Of a DNA stretch of 64,000 bases, positions 16,081-27,163 are shown piece by piece (within the stretch, counting starts at the first letter, position 1; every line of letters starts with the position of its first letter). Under the pieces are notes generated by a model that did no database searches, had not been told where the DNA came from, and saw only the letters and a list, made by a program, of their open reading frames with translations. Source of the DNA: Labedella phragmitis (lineage in GTDB: Bacteria > Actinomycetota > Actinomycetes > Actinomycetales > Microbacteriaceae); assembly GCF_004078635.1 (NCBI RefSeq), contig NZ_RZNB01000001.1:248001-312000 (forward strand), written 5' to 3'. The position numbers and the translations under genes are program-made.

Positions 16081-16848
16081 ATGGCCACCACGGGGGATCG
16101 GCGTTCCGCGCGTCGCGAGCGTGCGGCGAAGCGCCGCCGCATCACGGTGCTCGGCGTGTTCGGTGAACTGTCGATCACTGCCGGAGTGCTCATCTTCCTC
16201 TTCCTCTTCTGGCAGCTCTGGTTCAACGACCTCGTCGTCCGCGCCGAGCAGAACACGGCGGCGGAGGACTTCGCCCAGAGCCTCATCGAGGCCGCGGGCG
16301 AGGACCAGTCGCCCGCCCCGAGCGAGGAACCGGCGGACCCGGCCGCGCCGCCCGCGGGAACGACGGCCGGCGACGCCGAGGAGTTCGGCGTCCTCACGAT
16401 TCCGCGTTTCGGCGACGACTACCACGCGAAGATCGCCGGCGGCGTCACTCGGCCGCGCACGCTCAACCCCATCGGCATCGGCCACTACCTCACCACCCAG
16501 GCCCCCGGAGAGGTGGGGAACTTCGCGGTCGCCGGTCACCGCACGACGTACGGCAAGCCGCTCAACCAGATCGCGAACCTCCGCGTCGGCGATGCGATCG
16601 TCGTGCAGACCGCCGAGGGCTGGTACACCTACCGCTTCCGCACCCTCGAGTACGTCACCCCCTCGGCCTCGGACGTGCTCAATCCCGTCCCCCAAGCCGA
16701 CGGCGTCGAGGCCACGGATCGCCTCATCACTCTCACGAGTTGCAGCCCGATGTACTCGGCGGCCGAGCGCATCATCGCGTACGGCGTCTTCGAGTCGTTC
16801 ACGCCCATCACCGATGCCCCGCCGGCGTCGCTCGAACTCGGAGGGTGA
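16081..16848 (+). CDS. srtE: Class E sortase
   Basis: This 255-residue membrane-anchored transpeptidase has one N-terminal helix (about residues 27-48), an acidic Pro/Ala linker and the sortase barrel from residue 103. His153 (AGHRTTYG), Cys221 (TLTSCSP) and Arg230 form the active site. Class E enzymes attach proteins carrying LAXTG to peptidoglycan; the repeat protein at 48118-49998 ends with such a signal (LAATG). The gene is divergent from crgA and is followed at 6 bp by a small membrane-protein gene and then trpG, a conserved arrangement. Confidence 0.92.
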   Translation: MATTGDRRSARRERAAKRRRITVLGVFGELSITAGVLIFLFLFWQLWFNDLVVRAEQNTAAEDFAQSLIEAAGEDQSPAPSEEPADPAAPPAGTTAGDAEEFGVLTIPRFGDDYHAKIAGGVTRPRTLNPIGIGHYLTTQAPGEVGNFAVAGHRTTYGKPLNQIANLRVGDAIVVQTAEGWYTYRFRTLEYVTPSASDVLNPVPQADGVEATDRLITLTSCSPMYSAAERIIAYGVFESFTPITDAPPASLELGG

Positions 16849-16854
16849 CGGATA

Positions 16855-17013
16855 ATGTATGGAGCACTCTGGCGGGCACTGCCCGGCCCCGTGTGGGTTC
16901 GACTCATCATCGTCCTCGTCCTCGTGGCGGCGGTGATCTACGCGCTCTTCACGTGGGTCTTCCCGCTGGTCCAGGAACTCGTCCCGGTCCCCGATGTGAC
17001 CGTGGAGGAATAG
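16855..17013 (+). CDS. Small single-pass membrane protein
   Basis: An ATG at 16855, with GGAGGG overlapping the sortase stop, opens a 52-residue frame: MYGALWRALPGPVWVRLI, a strongly hydrophobic segment (IIVLVLVAAVIYALFTWVF), then PLVQELVPVPDVTVEE and a TAG stop. Good ribosome-site spacing, the 6-bp gap to srtE and the 26-bp gap to trpG indicate a real gene within this operon. I cannot name it; similar short membrane proteins occur at this place in other actinobacteria. A role linked to the sortase or the cell envelope is a guess. Confidence 0.75.
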   Translation: MYGALWRALPGPVWVRLIIVLVLVAAVIYALFTWVFPLVQELVPVPDVTVEE

Positions 17014-17039
17014 CCGCACGACGAAGAAGGAGCACCGAC

Positions 17040-17675
17040 ATGACGCGAGTCCTCGTCGTCGACAACTACGACAGCTTCGTCTACACGCTGAACGGGTATC
17101 TCCGTCAGCTCGGCGCGGAGACCGAGGTCGTGCGGAACGACTCCTTCGCCGTGGAGGACGCGGCAGAGCGGATCGGCGAGTACGACGCCGTGCTCGTCTC
17201 GCCGGGACCTGGCAAGCCGTCGGAGGCCGGGGTCTCGATCCCCGTCGTGAACGCGGCCTTCTCGTCCCGTACTCCGCTCCTCGGAGTCTGCCTCGGACAT
17301 CAGGCGATCGCCGAGGCGTTCGGCGCCACCGTGACGAACGCCGAAGAGCTCATGCACGGCAAGACCTCGCACGTGACGCACGACGACGACGCGTTCTACG
17401 ACGGCGTACCCCAGCCCTTCACGGCGACGCGGTACCACTCGCTCGCCGTGGTCGACGGGACGGTCCCCGAGGACCTCAGGGTCACGAGCCGGACGACCGG
17501 CGGCGTGATCATGGGGCTCCGGCACGCCGACGCCCCGATCGTCGGGGTGCAGTTCCACCCGGAGAGCGTGCTCACCGAAGGCGGGTACCTCATGATCGGC
17601 AACTGGCTCGCGTCGGCTGGACTGCCCGCCGCGAAGGACGCCGCGAAGTCGCTCAGCCCGCTCGTCCGCCTCTGA
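17040..17675 (+). CDS. trpG: Glutamine amidotransferase, anthranilate/aminodeoxychorismate synthase component II
   Basis: This 211-residue class I amidotransferase supplies ammonia from glutamine to a chorismate-using partner. The triad is Cys84 (GVCLGHQ), His173 and Glu175 (QFHPES), and the oxyanion motif SPGPGKP is at 54-60. It is unlinked to component I, as is usual for the trpG/pabA copy next to pknB in actinobacteria, so it may serve folate, tryptophan or both. The ATG at 17040 follows GAAGGAG. Confidence 0.92.
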   Translation: MTRVLVVDNYDSFVYTLNGYLRQLGAETEVVRNDSFAVEDAAERIGEYDAVLVSPGPGKPSEAGVSIPVVNAAFSSRTPLLGVCLGHQAIAEAFGATVTNAEELMHGKTSHVTHDDDAFYDGVPQPFTATRYHSLAVVDGTVPEDLRVTSRTTGGVIMGLRHADAPIVGVQFHPESVLTEGGYLMIGNWLASAGLPAAKDAAKSLSPLVRL

Positions 17676-17715
17676 TCGAGGCGCGGCCGCTGAGATCGTC
17701 GAAGCGGGGAGGGTG

Positions 17716-19482
17716 TCAGCCCTCGGGGTTCTCTTCCTCGCCGCCGCCGTCACCGTCGCCACCACCGGTGCCGTCGTCGACGGCTCCCGTGCAGTAGGTG
17801 AGCTCGATCGTGGAGTTCTGGTCGACCTCACCGGGGGCGAGTGATTGGGACTGGACGATCTCGCCGGGCTCGGCCGGACACGTGGAGTCCGCGACGGGAC
17901 TCACGGTGAGACCGATGTCCGGGTCCTCGAGCAACTGGCGTGCGATGCTCATCGTCTGACCCGTGACGTCCGTGATGGTGACCTTGCCGTTCGACAGCAC
18001 GAGGTCGACGGTCGACCCGGTGTCGACATCGGTGTTCGAGGCCGGGGACGCGCCCATGACGATGCCCGCCCGAATGCTGGGGGAGTTCTGGTCGGTGATG
18101 GTGCCGAGCTCGAGTCCCGCCTCCTCGAGCGCCGCGGTCGCCGCGCCCTGGTCGAGACCCGACAGGTCGGGGACCGTCACCTGCTCCGCGCCCGTCGACA
18201 CGTACACCCGGACGGTGCTCTCGGGGTCGACCGACGTCGTTGCGGGAGGATCCGTGCGGATCACCGATCCCTCCTCGACCTCGCTCGACGCCTCGTCGAC
18301 GCGCGTGGGAACGAGATCGAGACCCGTGAGCGTCTCTTGAGCCGATTCCCACGTCGTGTCCGACAGCTCGGGGATGACGCGGCCGGTCGTGGGGATGTCG
18401 ACGTCGTTGTTGAGGCTCAGCACCCACACGACGACCGCGACCACGACGACCGCGACCACGAGCACCCCGGCCCAGATCCACACGACGGGCGGGCGGCGCT
18501 GCGTACGCGTGACGGTGTCGTCGCTCGTGAGCTGGCGCAGAGCGTGTGCGGTCTGCTCGCCCGCCGTGGGGGCGACGCCGAAGAGGGCCGTTGCTTCGTC
18601 GTCGACGACGCGACGCCGCGGCAGGTGGCCGGCCGCGGCGAGCTCGAGCTCCTCCATGAACTCCGGAGCCGTCTGGTACCGGTCGAAGCGGCCCTTGCCG
18701 AGAGCGCGGAGCACGACCTCGTCGAGGGCCGGCGACACGTCCGGGTTGACCGAGGACGGCCGTACCGGGGTCTCGCTCACGTGCTGGTAGGCGACCGAGA
18801 CGGCCGTCTCGCCGCGGAACGGGGTGCGGCCCGTGAGCATCTCGAAGAGCACGACACCCGTGGAGTAGAGGTCGGTGCGCGCGTCGACGGTCTCGCCTTT
18901 GGCCTGCTCGGGCGAGAAGTACGAGGCGGTGCCGAGGATGGCCGTCGTCTGGGCGACGGTCGAGGAGGAGTCGCTCACCGCTCGTGCGATGCCGAAATCC
19001 ATGACCTTGACCTTGTCGTCCGGCGTGATCATGACGTTGCCCGGCTTGATGTCGCGGTGCACGACGCCGGCACGGTGCGAGTACTCGAGGGCCGTGAGGA
19101 TGCCCTCGGTGATGTCCGTCGCCTGCTTCGAGCCGAGGGGGCCCTCCGCGATCATGTCCTTGAGGAGGCGGCCCTCGACGAACTCCATGACGATGAACGG
19201 TTCGGTGACGACCTCGCCGTCCGCACGGGTGACCATCTCCTCGCCGGCGTCGTAGACACGGACGATCGTGGGATGGGCCATGCGTGAGGCGGCCTGCGCC
19301 TCCTGGCGGAAGCGGGTGCGGAACGCCGGGTCGGAGGCGAGCTGTGGCTTGAGGACCTTGATGGCGACAGTGCGGCCGAGCTTCGTGTCCTCGCCCCGGT
19401 AGACGTTCGCCATGCCGCCGCGGCCGATGACGTCGCCGACGAGATAGCGCCCCGCGAAAAGGCGTCGTCCGTCAGTCACCAC
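17716..19482 (-). CDS. pknB: PASTA-domain Ser/Thr protein kinase PknB
   Basis: This 588-residue membrane kinase couples cell-wall fragments to phosphorylation of division and wall proteins. The kinase domain (about 11-275) has the Gly loop IGRGGMANV, Lys42, HRDIKPGN (Asp144), DFG at 162-164 and the activation loop. A single membrane helix lies at about 333-356, followed by three PASTA repeats (about 366-430, 435-498 and 500-565) and a Gly/Glu/Asp tail. The GTG at 19482 is preceded by GAGGGAGA; a second GTG follows immediately. It is the last gene of the minus-strand cluster, 52 bp after pknA. Confidence 0.95.
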   Translation of the reverse strand: MVTDGRRLFAGRYLVGDVIGRGGMANVYRGEDTKLGRTVAIKVLKPQLASDPAFRTRFRQEAQAASRMAHPTIVRVYDAGEEMVTRADGEVVTEPFIVMEFVEGRLLKDMIAEGPLGSKQATDITEGILTALEYSHRAGVVHRDIKPGNVMITPDDKVKVMDFGIARAVSDSSSTVAQTTAILGTASYFSPEQAKGETVDARTDLYSTGVVLFEMLTGRTPFRGETAVSVAYQHVSETPVRPSSVNPDVSPALDEVVLRALGKGRFDRYQTAPEFMEELELAAAGHLPRRRVVDDEATALFGVAPTAGEQTAHALRQLTSDDTVTRTQRRPPVVWIWAGVLVVAVVVVAVVVWVLSLNNDVDIPTTGRVIPELSDTTWESAQETLTGLDLVPTRVDEASSEVEEGSVIRTDPPATTSVDPESTVRVYVSTGAEQVTVPDLSGLDQGAATAALEEAGLELGTITDQNSPSIRAGIVMGASPASNTDVDTGSTVDLVLSNGKVTITDVTGQTMSIARQLLEDPDIGLTVSPVADSTCPAEPGEIVQSQSLAPGEVDQNSTIELTYCTGAVDDGTGGGDGDGGGEEENPEG

Positions 19483-19534
19483 TCATCTCCCTCGCGTGGC
19501 GTTCGGCCACCCCCGCAATCCTAACCGAGAGGGA

Positions 19535-21355
19535 TCATCTCTCTTGTCCGGCTCCGTCGCCCTCTCCGCCGTTGCCGTTGCCGTTCCCGTTGCCGTTCCC
19601 GTTGCCGCCGCCCTCGGTGCCGTCGCCTTCGCCGTCACCCTCTCCGCCGTTGTCGGGCTGCACGACCGTGGCGGACGTGGAGGGGGAGGACGGCGACGTC
19701 GCGCTGCCGCACGTCACGGTGTAGCTGAAGATCACGCTCGTCGCGTCGGCGTCGATGGTCACGAGAGCTTGCGTACCCGTGACGAAGCCGCCTTCGGCCT
19801 CGGTCGTTCCGCCCTGGATGTTGACGGTGTAGCCGGAGACCGACGTGCCGGACGGGCACTGGGAGAAGGCCGACCACGTGAGCGTGTAGGTCTCGCCGGC
19901 CTCGACCTCGCACGGGCTCGTGCTGCAGTCGGCGATCGTCGGCGACGCGCTCGGAGCCGGAACGCTCGGCAGCGGACCGTAGACGGTGAGGGTGATCGTG
20001 GAGCCGATATCCACGTTGCCGCGCGGGCTCACGCCCGAGACCGTGTCCACCTGGTCGGCGGCCGCCGCTGCGGCGCCGGTCTCCTTCTCCGGGACGAGGC
20101 CGAGCCGCGCGACCTCGGCGGCGGCGTCCGAGTAGGACAGTCCGATGAAGTCCGCCTCGTTGATCGTGACCGTCTCAGGTTCGGTCTCGCTCGGCGTCGG
20201 TGCCGGCTGCGAGGGCGTCGACTGCGAGGCCGACGGGGTGGGCGTCGCCGCGTCGTCGTTCGTCGGCGCGATGAGCGGCCAGAGCGACGCGACCAGCACG
20301 ACGAGGAGGAGCAGGACGAGCGCCACGAGTGGCCACGTCCAGCGGGACCGCTTCTTCTTCTCGCCCTCCTGCTCGTCGTCCGCGAGCGGGACGGGGGCCG
20401 TCGGCGTCGGTCCGCCGGCCCCGGTCAGGAGCATCGTGGCGTCGTCCGCCGGAGCGGCCGCTCCCATGAGCTTCGTCGAGGCCGTGATGTCGACCCCGTC
20501 GGCGATCGCGGATACCGCTACCGTCGCGGTGGCGATGTCTCCCCGGCGGAGCGCTTGAGCGGCGCGCGCGACGTGAGCGGCTGTGGCCGGGCGTTCGGCC
20601 GGGCTCTTCGCGATCATGCTGAAGACGAGGTTGCGCACGGGCTCGGGCACCGTGACGGGAAGCTCCGGCGGAGCCTCGTTGATCTGGGCCATCGCGATGG
20701 CGACTTGCGATTCGCCCGTGAAGGGGCGCTTGCCCGCGAGGCTCTCGTAGGCGACGATGCCGAGCGAGTAGATGTCGGTCGTCGGCGACGCCGGGTGGCC
20801 AGACGCCTGCTCGGGGGACAGGTACTGGACCGTGCCCATCACCTGACCGGTCGCCGTGAGCGGCACCTGGTCGGCGATGCGCGCGATGCCGAAGTCGGTG
20901 ATCTTGACCCGGCCGTCCGGCGTGATGAGCAGGTTGCCGGGCTTGATGTCGCGGTGCACGAGACCGGCGGCGTGGGCCGCCTGCAGAGCGAGCGCGGTCT
21001 GCGCGGTGATGTCGAGCACGCGATCGGTCGAGAGGACCTGCTCGCGCTCGAGGATCGTCGAGAGGGCTTCGCCGGGGACGAGTTCCATCACGAGGTAGGC
21101 GGAGCCGTTCTCCTCGCCGTAGTCGTAGACGTTCGCGATGCCCTCGTGGTTGACGAGTGCGGCGTGGCGCGCTTCGGCGCGGAACCGCTCGAGGAACCCG
21201 GGGTCCCCCATGTACTCGTCCTTGAGGATCTTGATCGCGACGGTGCGCCCGATGACCTGGTCCGTCGCCTTCCAGACCTCGCCCATCCCTCCGATGGCGA
21301 TACGCGACTCGAGCTCGTATCGACCTCCGAAGGTCACCCCTGACATGGGTCTCAT
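19535..21355 (-). CDS. pknA: Ser/Thr protein kinase PknA with a long extracellular region
   Basis: This 606-residue membrane kinase has the Gly loop [22 protein letters not shown] and an APE-like SPEQ motif. After the helix ([22 protein letters not shown]) come a Pro/Ser/Thr linker, one PASTA-like repeat, and an extra beta-rich segment with four cysteines (CSTSPC, QC, TC) resembling an Ig or Fn3 domain. The end is a Gly-Asn repeat. PknA of mycobacteria lacks such an ectodomain. The start at 21355 overlaps the pbpA stop (ATGA) and has AGGCGG upstream; another Met lies three codons later. Order in the cluster supports the name pknA. Confidence 0.9.
   Translation of the reverse strand: MRPMSGVTFGGRYELESRIAIGGMGEVWKATDQVIGRTVAIKILKDEYMGDPGFLERFRAEARHAALVNHEGIANVYDYGEENGSAYLVMELVPGEALSTILEREQVLSTDRVLDITAQTALALQAAHAAGLVHRDIKPGNLLITPDGRVKITDFGIARIADQVPLTATGQVMGTVQYLSPEQASGHPASPTTDIYSLGIVAYESLAGKRPFTGESQVAIAMAQINEAPPELPVTVPEPVRNLVFSMIAKSPAERPATAAHVARAAQALRRGDIATATVAVSAIADGVDITASTKLMGAAAPADDATMLLTGAGGPTPTAPVPLADDEQEGEKKKRSRWTWPLVALVLLLLVVLVASLWPLIAPTNDDAATPTPSASQSTPSQPAPTPSETEPETVTINEADFIGLSYSDAAAEVARLGLVPEKETGAAAAAADQVDTVSGVSPRGNVDIGSTITLTVYGPLPSVPAPSASPTIADCSTSPCEVEAGETYTLTWSAFSQCPSGTSVSGYTVNIQGGTTEAEGGFVTGTQALVTIDADATSVIFSYTVTCGSATSPSSPSTSATVVQPDNGGEGDGEGDGTEGGGNGNGNGNGNGNGGEGDGAGQER
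19571..19606. repeat. Hexanucleotide tandem repeat inside pknA
   Basis: Six copies of GTT(G/C)CC in a row encode the alternating Gly-Asn tail of the kinase. Copy changes would keep the reading frame and only vary tail length. Confidence 0.8.
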
Positions 21356-22809
21356 TCGTTCAGCACCGCCTCTAGTACCTTCTTCGCGACCGGAGCCGCC
21401 AACGCGTTTCCGCTTCCGTCTTGACCTCGTCCGCCACCGTCTTCGATGACAACCGCCACGGCGACCTGAGGATCCTCCGCCGGCGCGAAACCTGTGAACC
21501 ACAGTGTGTAGGGGTCGCCGGTACCGTTCTCGGCCGTGCCCGTCTTCCCGGCGACGCTGACCCCGTCTATTCTCGCATTGGTCGCCGCGCCGCTGGAGAC
21601 GCTCGCGATCATGGCCTGTGTGATCGACTCCGCCGTCTCGGGCGTCGACGTCGTCCGCAGCACGCTCGGCTCGAAGGTCTGGAGCGGCTCGAGATTGCGT
21701 CCGGTGACCTCGTCGACGAGGCCGGGAGTCATGAGTTCGCCGTCGTTGGCGATGCCCGCCGAGACCATCGCCATCTGGAGCGGAGTGGCGCGGACGTCGG
21801 ACTGGCCGAACGAGCTGAGGCCCGTCTGCGGGGTGTCGAGGACCTGCGGGTAGACGCTCGACTCGACGGAGAGCGGAATCGAGAGGCTCTCGTTGAAGCC
21901 GTAGCGCTCGGCCGTCTCCCGAATGGCGTCGTCGCCGAGGCGCAGCCCGAGCTCGGCGAAGGGGATGTTGCAGCTGTACCGGATGGCGTCGGCGATCGAG
22001 ACCGTGTCACCGCCACCGCCGCACTGACCCCGACCGGAGTTGAACACGGGGGTGTTCGTGCCGGGCAGTGTGAGCGATGCGGGGTTCGGGAGCTGGGTCT
22101 CGGGGGCGTACTCGCCCGACTCGAAGGCCGCGGTCGCGACGACGAGCTTGAACGTCGAGCCCGGAGGGTTCAGGTCGCCGGCGATGCCCCGGTTGATGAG
22201 CGGGTCGCCCTCGTCCTCGAGCAGGGCGTTGTAGTTGCCGATGACCGCTTGCGTGTCGGTGCCCGCGAGAGCGTTCGGGTCGTACGTGGGCGTCGAGACC
22301 ATGGCGAGGATGCGTCCCGTGGCGGGCTCGATGGCGACGACCGATCCCGACATGTCCCCGAGTGCGTCGAACGCCGCTCGCTGCACGGCCGGGTCGACCG
22401 TGACCTGGACGGCTGCGCCCTTGGGCGGCTGTCCCGAGATGATGCGGTTGATCTCGTCGAGGAACTGCAGGTTCGAGGTGCCGCTCAAGAGATCGTTCAT
22501 CGAGCGTTCGATGCCGGACGAGCCCTGCGTGGGATTGAAGTAGCCCGTGACCGCCGCGTAGAGCTCGGCCTCCGGGTACTGGCGCTGGAAGGCGAACCGG
22601 TCGCCCGTCGCGACCGATTGCGCGATGACCTCGCTGCCCGCGAGGATCGGACCGCGTTCCGTGCGGTAGCTGTCGTACAGCGTGCGAGAGTTGCGGGGGT
22701 CTGCGGCGAGCGAGTCTGCCTGGAACACCGTGATGACGCTCGTGGACATGAACAGCGCAGCGAACATCGCGACGACGACGACGCTCACGCGCCGCAATTC
22801 CTTGTTCAC
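21352..22809 (-). CDS. pbpA: Penicillin-binding protein (transpeptidase) PbpA
   Basis: This 485-residue class B penicillin-binding protein cross-links peptidoglycan outside the membrane. It has one N-terminal anchor (residues 8-28), a dimerisation domain, then the transpeptidase domain with SxxK at Ser218-Lys221 (PPGSTFKL), SCN at 279-281 and KTG at 422-424. The GTG at 22809 overlaps the rodA stop by 4 bp and has GAGGTGA before it. It is paired with the RodA polymerase upstream, forming a polymerase/transpeptidase unit regulated by the adjacent kinases. Confidence 0.95.
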   Translation of the reverse strand: MNKELRRVSVVVVAMFAALFMSTSVITVFQADSLAADPRNSRTLYDSYRTERGPILAGSEVIAQSVATGDRFAFQRQYPEAELYAAVTGYFNPTQGSSGIERSMNDLLSGTSNLQFLDEINRIISGQPPKGAAVQVTVDPAVQRAAFDALGDMSGSVVAIEPATGRILAMVSTPTYDPNALAGTDTQAVIGNYNALLEDEGDPLINRGIAGDLNPPGSTFKLVVATAAFESGEYAPETQLPNPASLTLPGTNTPVFNSGRGQCGGGGDTVSIADAIRYSCNIPFAELGLRLGDDAIRETAERYGFNESLSIPLSVESSVYPQVLDTPQTGLSSFGQSDVRATPLQMAMVSAGIANDGELMTPGLVDEVTGRNLEPLQTFEPSVLRTTSTPETAESITQAMIASVSSGAATNARIDGVSVAGKTGTAENGTGDPYTLWFTGFAPAEDPQVAVAVVIEDGGGRGQDGSGNALAAPVAKKVLEAVLNE

Positions 22810-24193
22810 GCGCTCACCTCCGTGTTCCGAGCCGGTTTCGCGCTGTCGCTCACGCGCAGCAGCAGAGCGACGATGATCCAGTTCGCGACGAGCGACGACC
22901 CTCCAGCGGCGAGGAACGGCGTCGTGAGACCGGTGAGGGGGATCACGCGAGTGACGCCGCCGACCATGATGAAGACCTGCAGGGCGACCGTGAACGCGAG
23001 ACCGAGCGACAAGAGCTTGCCGAAGTCGTCGCCGTCCATGAAGCCGACGCGGATGCCGCGACCGACGAACACGAGGTAGAGCGCCAGGATCGCGAAGAGG
23101 CCCGCGAGGCCGAGCTCCTCGCCGAGGCTCGCGATGATGTAGTCGCTCTCGGCGAGAGGAGTGATGGCGGGCCGGCCCTGGCCGAGCCCCGTGCCGACGA
23201 GTCCACCGTGCGCGAGCCCGAAGATGCCCTGCAGGAGCTGGAAGCTGCCGCCTTGCGCGTCGTAGACCTCCTGACTGAAGGCGTCGAGCCAGTTGTTGAA
23301 GCGCCCATTCACGTACGTGAGCGACTGGCTCGCGATCGCCGCACCGCCGCCGAAGAGACCGAGGCCGATGAGGACCCAGCTGAGCCGGCCCGTCGCGACG
23401 TAGATCATGACGGTGAACATGCCGAAGTAGAGGAGCGCGGTACCGAGGTCGCGCTGGAACACGATGACCCCCATCGAGAGCGCCCAGACGACGACGATCG
23501 GGCCGAGGTCGCGGAGCCGGGGGAACTGGATCCCGAGGAAGCGCCTGCCGACGAGGGAGAGCGAGTCGCGCGTGCGCACGAGGTAACCGGCGAAGAAGAT
23601 CGCCAGCGCGATCTTCGCGACCTCTCCGGGCTGGAAGGTCAGGACGTCGCCGATGCCGATCCAGACCTGGGCGCCGTTGACGCGCCTGCCGAGGCCCGGG
23701 ATGAGCGGCAGGAGCAGGAGGACGAAGGCCGAGAAGCCGAAGACGTAGGTGTACCGGAAGAGCACGCGGTGGTTCCGGACGACGAGGATCACGGTGATCG
23801 CGGCGATGATCGCGATCGCGCTCCACACGATCTGTCGCGTCGAGAAGGCGTCCCACCCCGTGTAGCCCTCGGCGATGTCGAGACGGTAGATCATCGCGAC
23901 GCCGATGCCGTTCAGCACCGAGACGATCGGGAGGAGCAACGGGTCGGCCTTCGGCGCGACGTAGCGGAGACAGACGTGGAGACCGAGGACGAGCGCCGCG
24001 AGGGTCGCCGTGAGCGAGACGAGCGTCGTGTCGATCGCGCCGGTCGCTCCGAGCTGGACGAGGAGGACCATCACGATGTTGACGATGAACGCGAGGACGA
24101 GCAGGGAGAGTTCGCGGTTGCGTTCCGTCTGCGGGATGCGGAGCTTCCGCATCGTCTTGATGACGCTCGTGTCCGCGACGATCTTGGGCGTGG

Positions 24194-24197
<4 letters not shown>
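22806..24197 (-). CDS. rodA: SEDS peptidoglycan glycosyltransferase (RodA/FtsW family)
   Basis: This 463-residue multipass protein polymerises lipid II. It has about ten to twelve helices and the SEDS signatures NGAQVWI, FQPGEVAKI, VFQRDLGTALL and AESDYIIASLGEELGL. The ATG at 24197 overlaps the pstP stop (ATGA) and its own stop overlaps pbpA (GTGA), so pstP, rodA and pbpA are translationally coupled. The position between pstP and pbpA is that of rodA in Mycobacterium tuberculosis; automatic naming as ftsW is common. Confidence 0.94.
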
Positions 24198-25444
<1,247 letters not shown>

Positions 25445-25449
25445 CGGGG

Positions 25450-25998
25450 TCAGCCTCGCAGTTCGAACACCGTCTGGCCGACCTTGATCGGGGTGTGCAG
25501 GGGGACCTGGGTGGGGGAGCCGATGCGCTTGCCGTCGAGGAACGTTCCGTTGGTGGAGCCGAGGTCCTGGATCATCCACTCCTCGTTCCACTTCAGCAAC
25601 CGCGCATGGTGCGTCGAGGTGTAGTCGTCGCGGAAGACGAGGCTCGAGTCGGCGGAGCGGCCGATCGTGATCGGACCGCTGCCGAGCGGGATCTCCTGGC
25701 CTTCACGAGGACCCTGCGTGATGACGAGGCGGCGGGCGTTCGCAGCGGTGGCGAAACCGCCGCGCGTACGGTTGACGGCCGCCGTCGGGGCGGTCGGCGA
25801 CGACGGGGCGGCCGGGGGGCGCGTCGGCGTGGGTGCAGGCGCGGGGCTTGCGGCTGCGGATGCTCCACTCGCCGAGGCGGGCTTGCGGTTGCCTCGTCCG
25901 AAGAGATCGGCGCGCAGCGCGTAGACCACGCCGAGCACGAAGAACCACAGGAGGATCAGGAAACCGAAACGGAGAACGAGGAGGGTGAGTTCACTCAC
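25450..25998 (-). CDS. fhaB: FHA-domain membrane protein FhaB (FipA)
   Basis: This 182-residue protein has an N-terminal helix (LTLLVLRFGFLILLWFFVLGV), an Ala/Pro linker and a C-terminal FHA phosphothreonine-binding domain (about 98-180, with GRSADSSLVF, STHHARL and DLGSTNGTFLDG). In actinobacteria it reads PknA/PknB phosphorylation at the septum. The GTG at 25998 overlaps the fhaA stop by 4 bp. Confidence 0.93.
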   Translation of the reverse strand: MSELTLLVLRFGFLILLWFFVLGVVYALRADLFGRGNRKPASASGASAAASPAPAPTPTRPPAAPSSPTAPTAAVNRTRGGFATAANARRLVITQGPREGQEIPLGSGPITIGRSADSSLVFRDDYTSTHHARLLKWNEEWMIQDLGSTNGTFLDGKRIGSPTQVPLHTPIKVGQTVFELRG

Positions 25999-26732
25999 GC
26001 GCTGGGCCCCCAGAAACCGTCGTGACGCGCCGTCGCGTCGTCCATCCGGCGGATCGGGGCCGTCGGCTCGGCCTGGGCGAGCACGCGGAAGACGATGCGG
26101 GTGCGACCGATCTGGATCGACGAGTCGGGGGAGAGGGCGACCTCGCTGAAGCGCTCGCCGTTCATGGTCGAGCCGTTGGTCGAGCCGAGGTCGCGCGCGG
26201 CGGCGCGCTCGCCGTCCCACAGGATCTCCACGTGTCGACGGCTCGTGCCGGAGTCGTCGACCGTGATGTCGGCGTCGCGTCCGCGACCGATCACGGTGCG
26301 CGCCTTCGTGATGGGGTACCGCTTGCCGCCGATGTCGAGCACGGGCGTCCACGCTACCCGGCTCTTCGTGTTCTGGGAATCCACGCGCAGCATGCCGTCG
26401 CTCATCGAGGGTTCCGCCTCGAGCACGATCTGGATGCCGCCGGCGAACTGGTAGCCCTGCGAGGTCGCGTGCTTCTGGACGAGCGCGGTGAGCTCGTCGA
26501 TGAGCGCCGGACCGATCGCGGTCATGCGCCGATGATCGGTGACCGACATGACGACGCGGAAGGAATTGGGGGAGAGGATGCGTTCGCGGCTGACGACGGC
26601 GGCCTTCGTGTCCATCTCCCGCTTCAAAGCGCTCGTGATCTCGACCGGTTGCAGCCCGGAACGGAAGGCCTTGGCAAACGCCCCATTGACGGCGCGCTCC
26701 AAGCCCTTCTCGAAGTTGTCCAGAATGCCCAC
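25995..26732 (-). CDS. fhaA: FHA-domain protein FhaA (DUF3662 plus FHA)
   Basis: This 245-residue cytosolic protein has an N-terminal DUF3662 domain (about 1-120) and a C-terminal FHA domain (about 146-222, with GRGRDADITVDD, SRRHVEI and DLGSTNGSTMNG). It lacks the long central low-complexity region of mycobacterial FhaA. The homologue binds phosphorylated partners of PknB such as MviN. The GTG at 26732 has AGGAG 4 nt upstream. It is the first gene of the fhaA-to-pknB minus-strand cluster. The 267 bp upstream, up to the tRNA, hold two small hairpins (26760-26775 and 26801-26820) in its likely leader and the promoter of the tRNA on the other strand. Confidence 0.93.
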   Translation of the reverse strand: MGILDNFEKGLERAVNGAFAKAFRSGLQPVEITSALKREMDTKAAVVSRERILSPNSFRVVMSVTDHRRMTAIGPALIDELTALVQKHATSQGYQFAGGIQIVLEAEPSMSDGMLRVDSQNTKSRVAWTPVLDIGGKRYPITKARTVIGRGRDADITVDDSGTSRRHVEILWDGERAAARDLGSTNGSTMNGERFSEVALSPDSSIQIGRTRIVFRVLAQAEPTAPIRRMDDATARHDGFWGPSA

Positions 26733-26961
26733 GATGCTCCTGAAGTGGTGTGACGGCTACCCACATGTTAGTGGGAGCCCCTGGAAACGCCCCTGAACGC
26801 CTCCCCGGTCGCCCGGGGAGTGGCTCGTGCCCGGTGTCGGATGCGTTCGACTGGAGCCTGTCGACGCTCGTGACCGTTCCGGAATGGCGCCATCGACGGG
26901 TCGGCGCATGGACGGGGCCGACCGCTCGTCCCGTCGAATGGCCCCGTCCCTCCGCGCGTGC

Positions 26962-26967
26962 TAATCT
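26962..26967 (+). promoter_or_regulatory. Putative -10 hexamer of the tRNA-Leu gene
   Basis: TAATCT lies 33 nt before the tRNA 5' end in otherwise GC-rich DNA, a suitable place for the -10 element. No clear -35 is seen. Confidence 0.4.
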
Positions 26968-26999
26968 CGCTGCGGTGGTGCGCGTGCGCATCATGACTC

Positions 27000-27083
27000 G
27001 CGCGAGTGGCGGAATTGGCAGACGCGCTGGCTTCAGGTGCCAGTGCCCGCAAGGGCGTGGGGGTTCAAGTCCCCCCTCGCGCA
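27000..27083 (+). tRNA. tRNA-Leu (anticodon CAG)
   Basis: The 84-nt gene folds as a class II tRNA. The acceptor stem GCGCGAG (27000-27006) pairs with CTCGCGC (27076-27082), followed by discriminator A. The anticodon loop TTCAGGT has anticodon CAG at 27034-27036, closed by CTGGC/GCCAG. The long variable arm and the T-loop GTTCAAG are present. CCA is not encoded. A leucine tRNA at this place beside fhaA is conserved in actinobacteria. Confidence 0.97.
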
Positions 27084-27108
27084 CACGATACACAGGTAAC
27101 GAGACACG

Positions 27109-27134
27109 GGCACCGATCGGAGACGATCGGTGCC
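27109..27134 (+). terminator. Rho-independent terminator of tRNA-Leu
   Basis: An 11-bp perfect stem (27109-27119 with 27124-27134) with loop GAGA is followed by TTCGTCGTTTCC. It lies 25 bp after the tRNA and can also terminate the minus-strand gene ending at 27164. Confidence 0.8.
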
Positions 27135-27163
27135 TTCGTCGTTTCCGGCGTCGGCCTCTCGGC

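Noticed and set aside
19571-19606. Phase-variation switch in pknA
   Set aside because: The unit is six bases, so copy changes cannot shift the frame.
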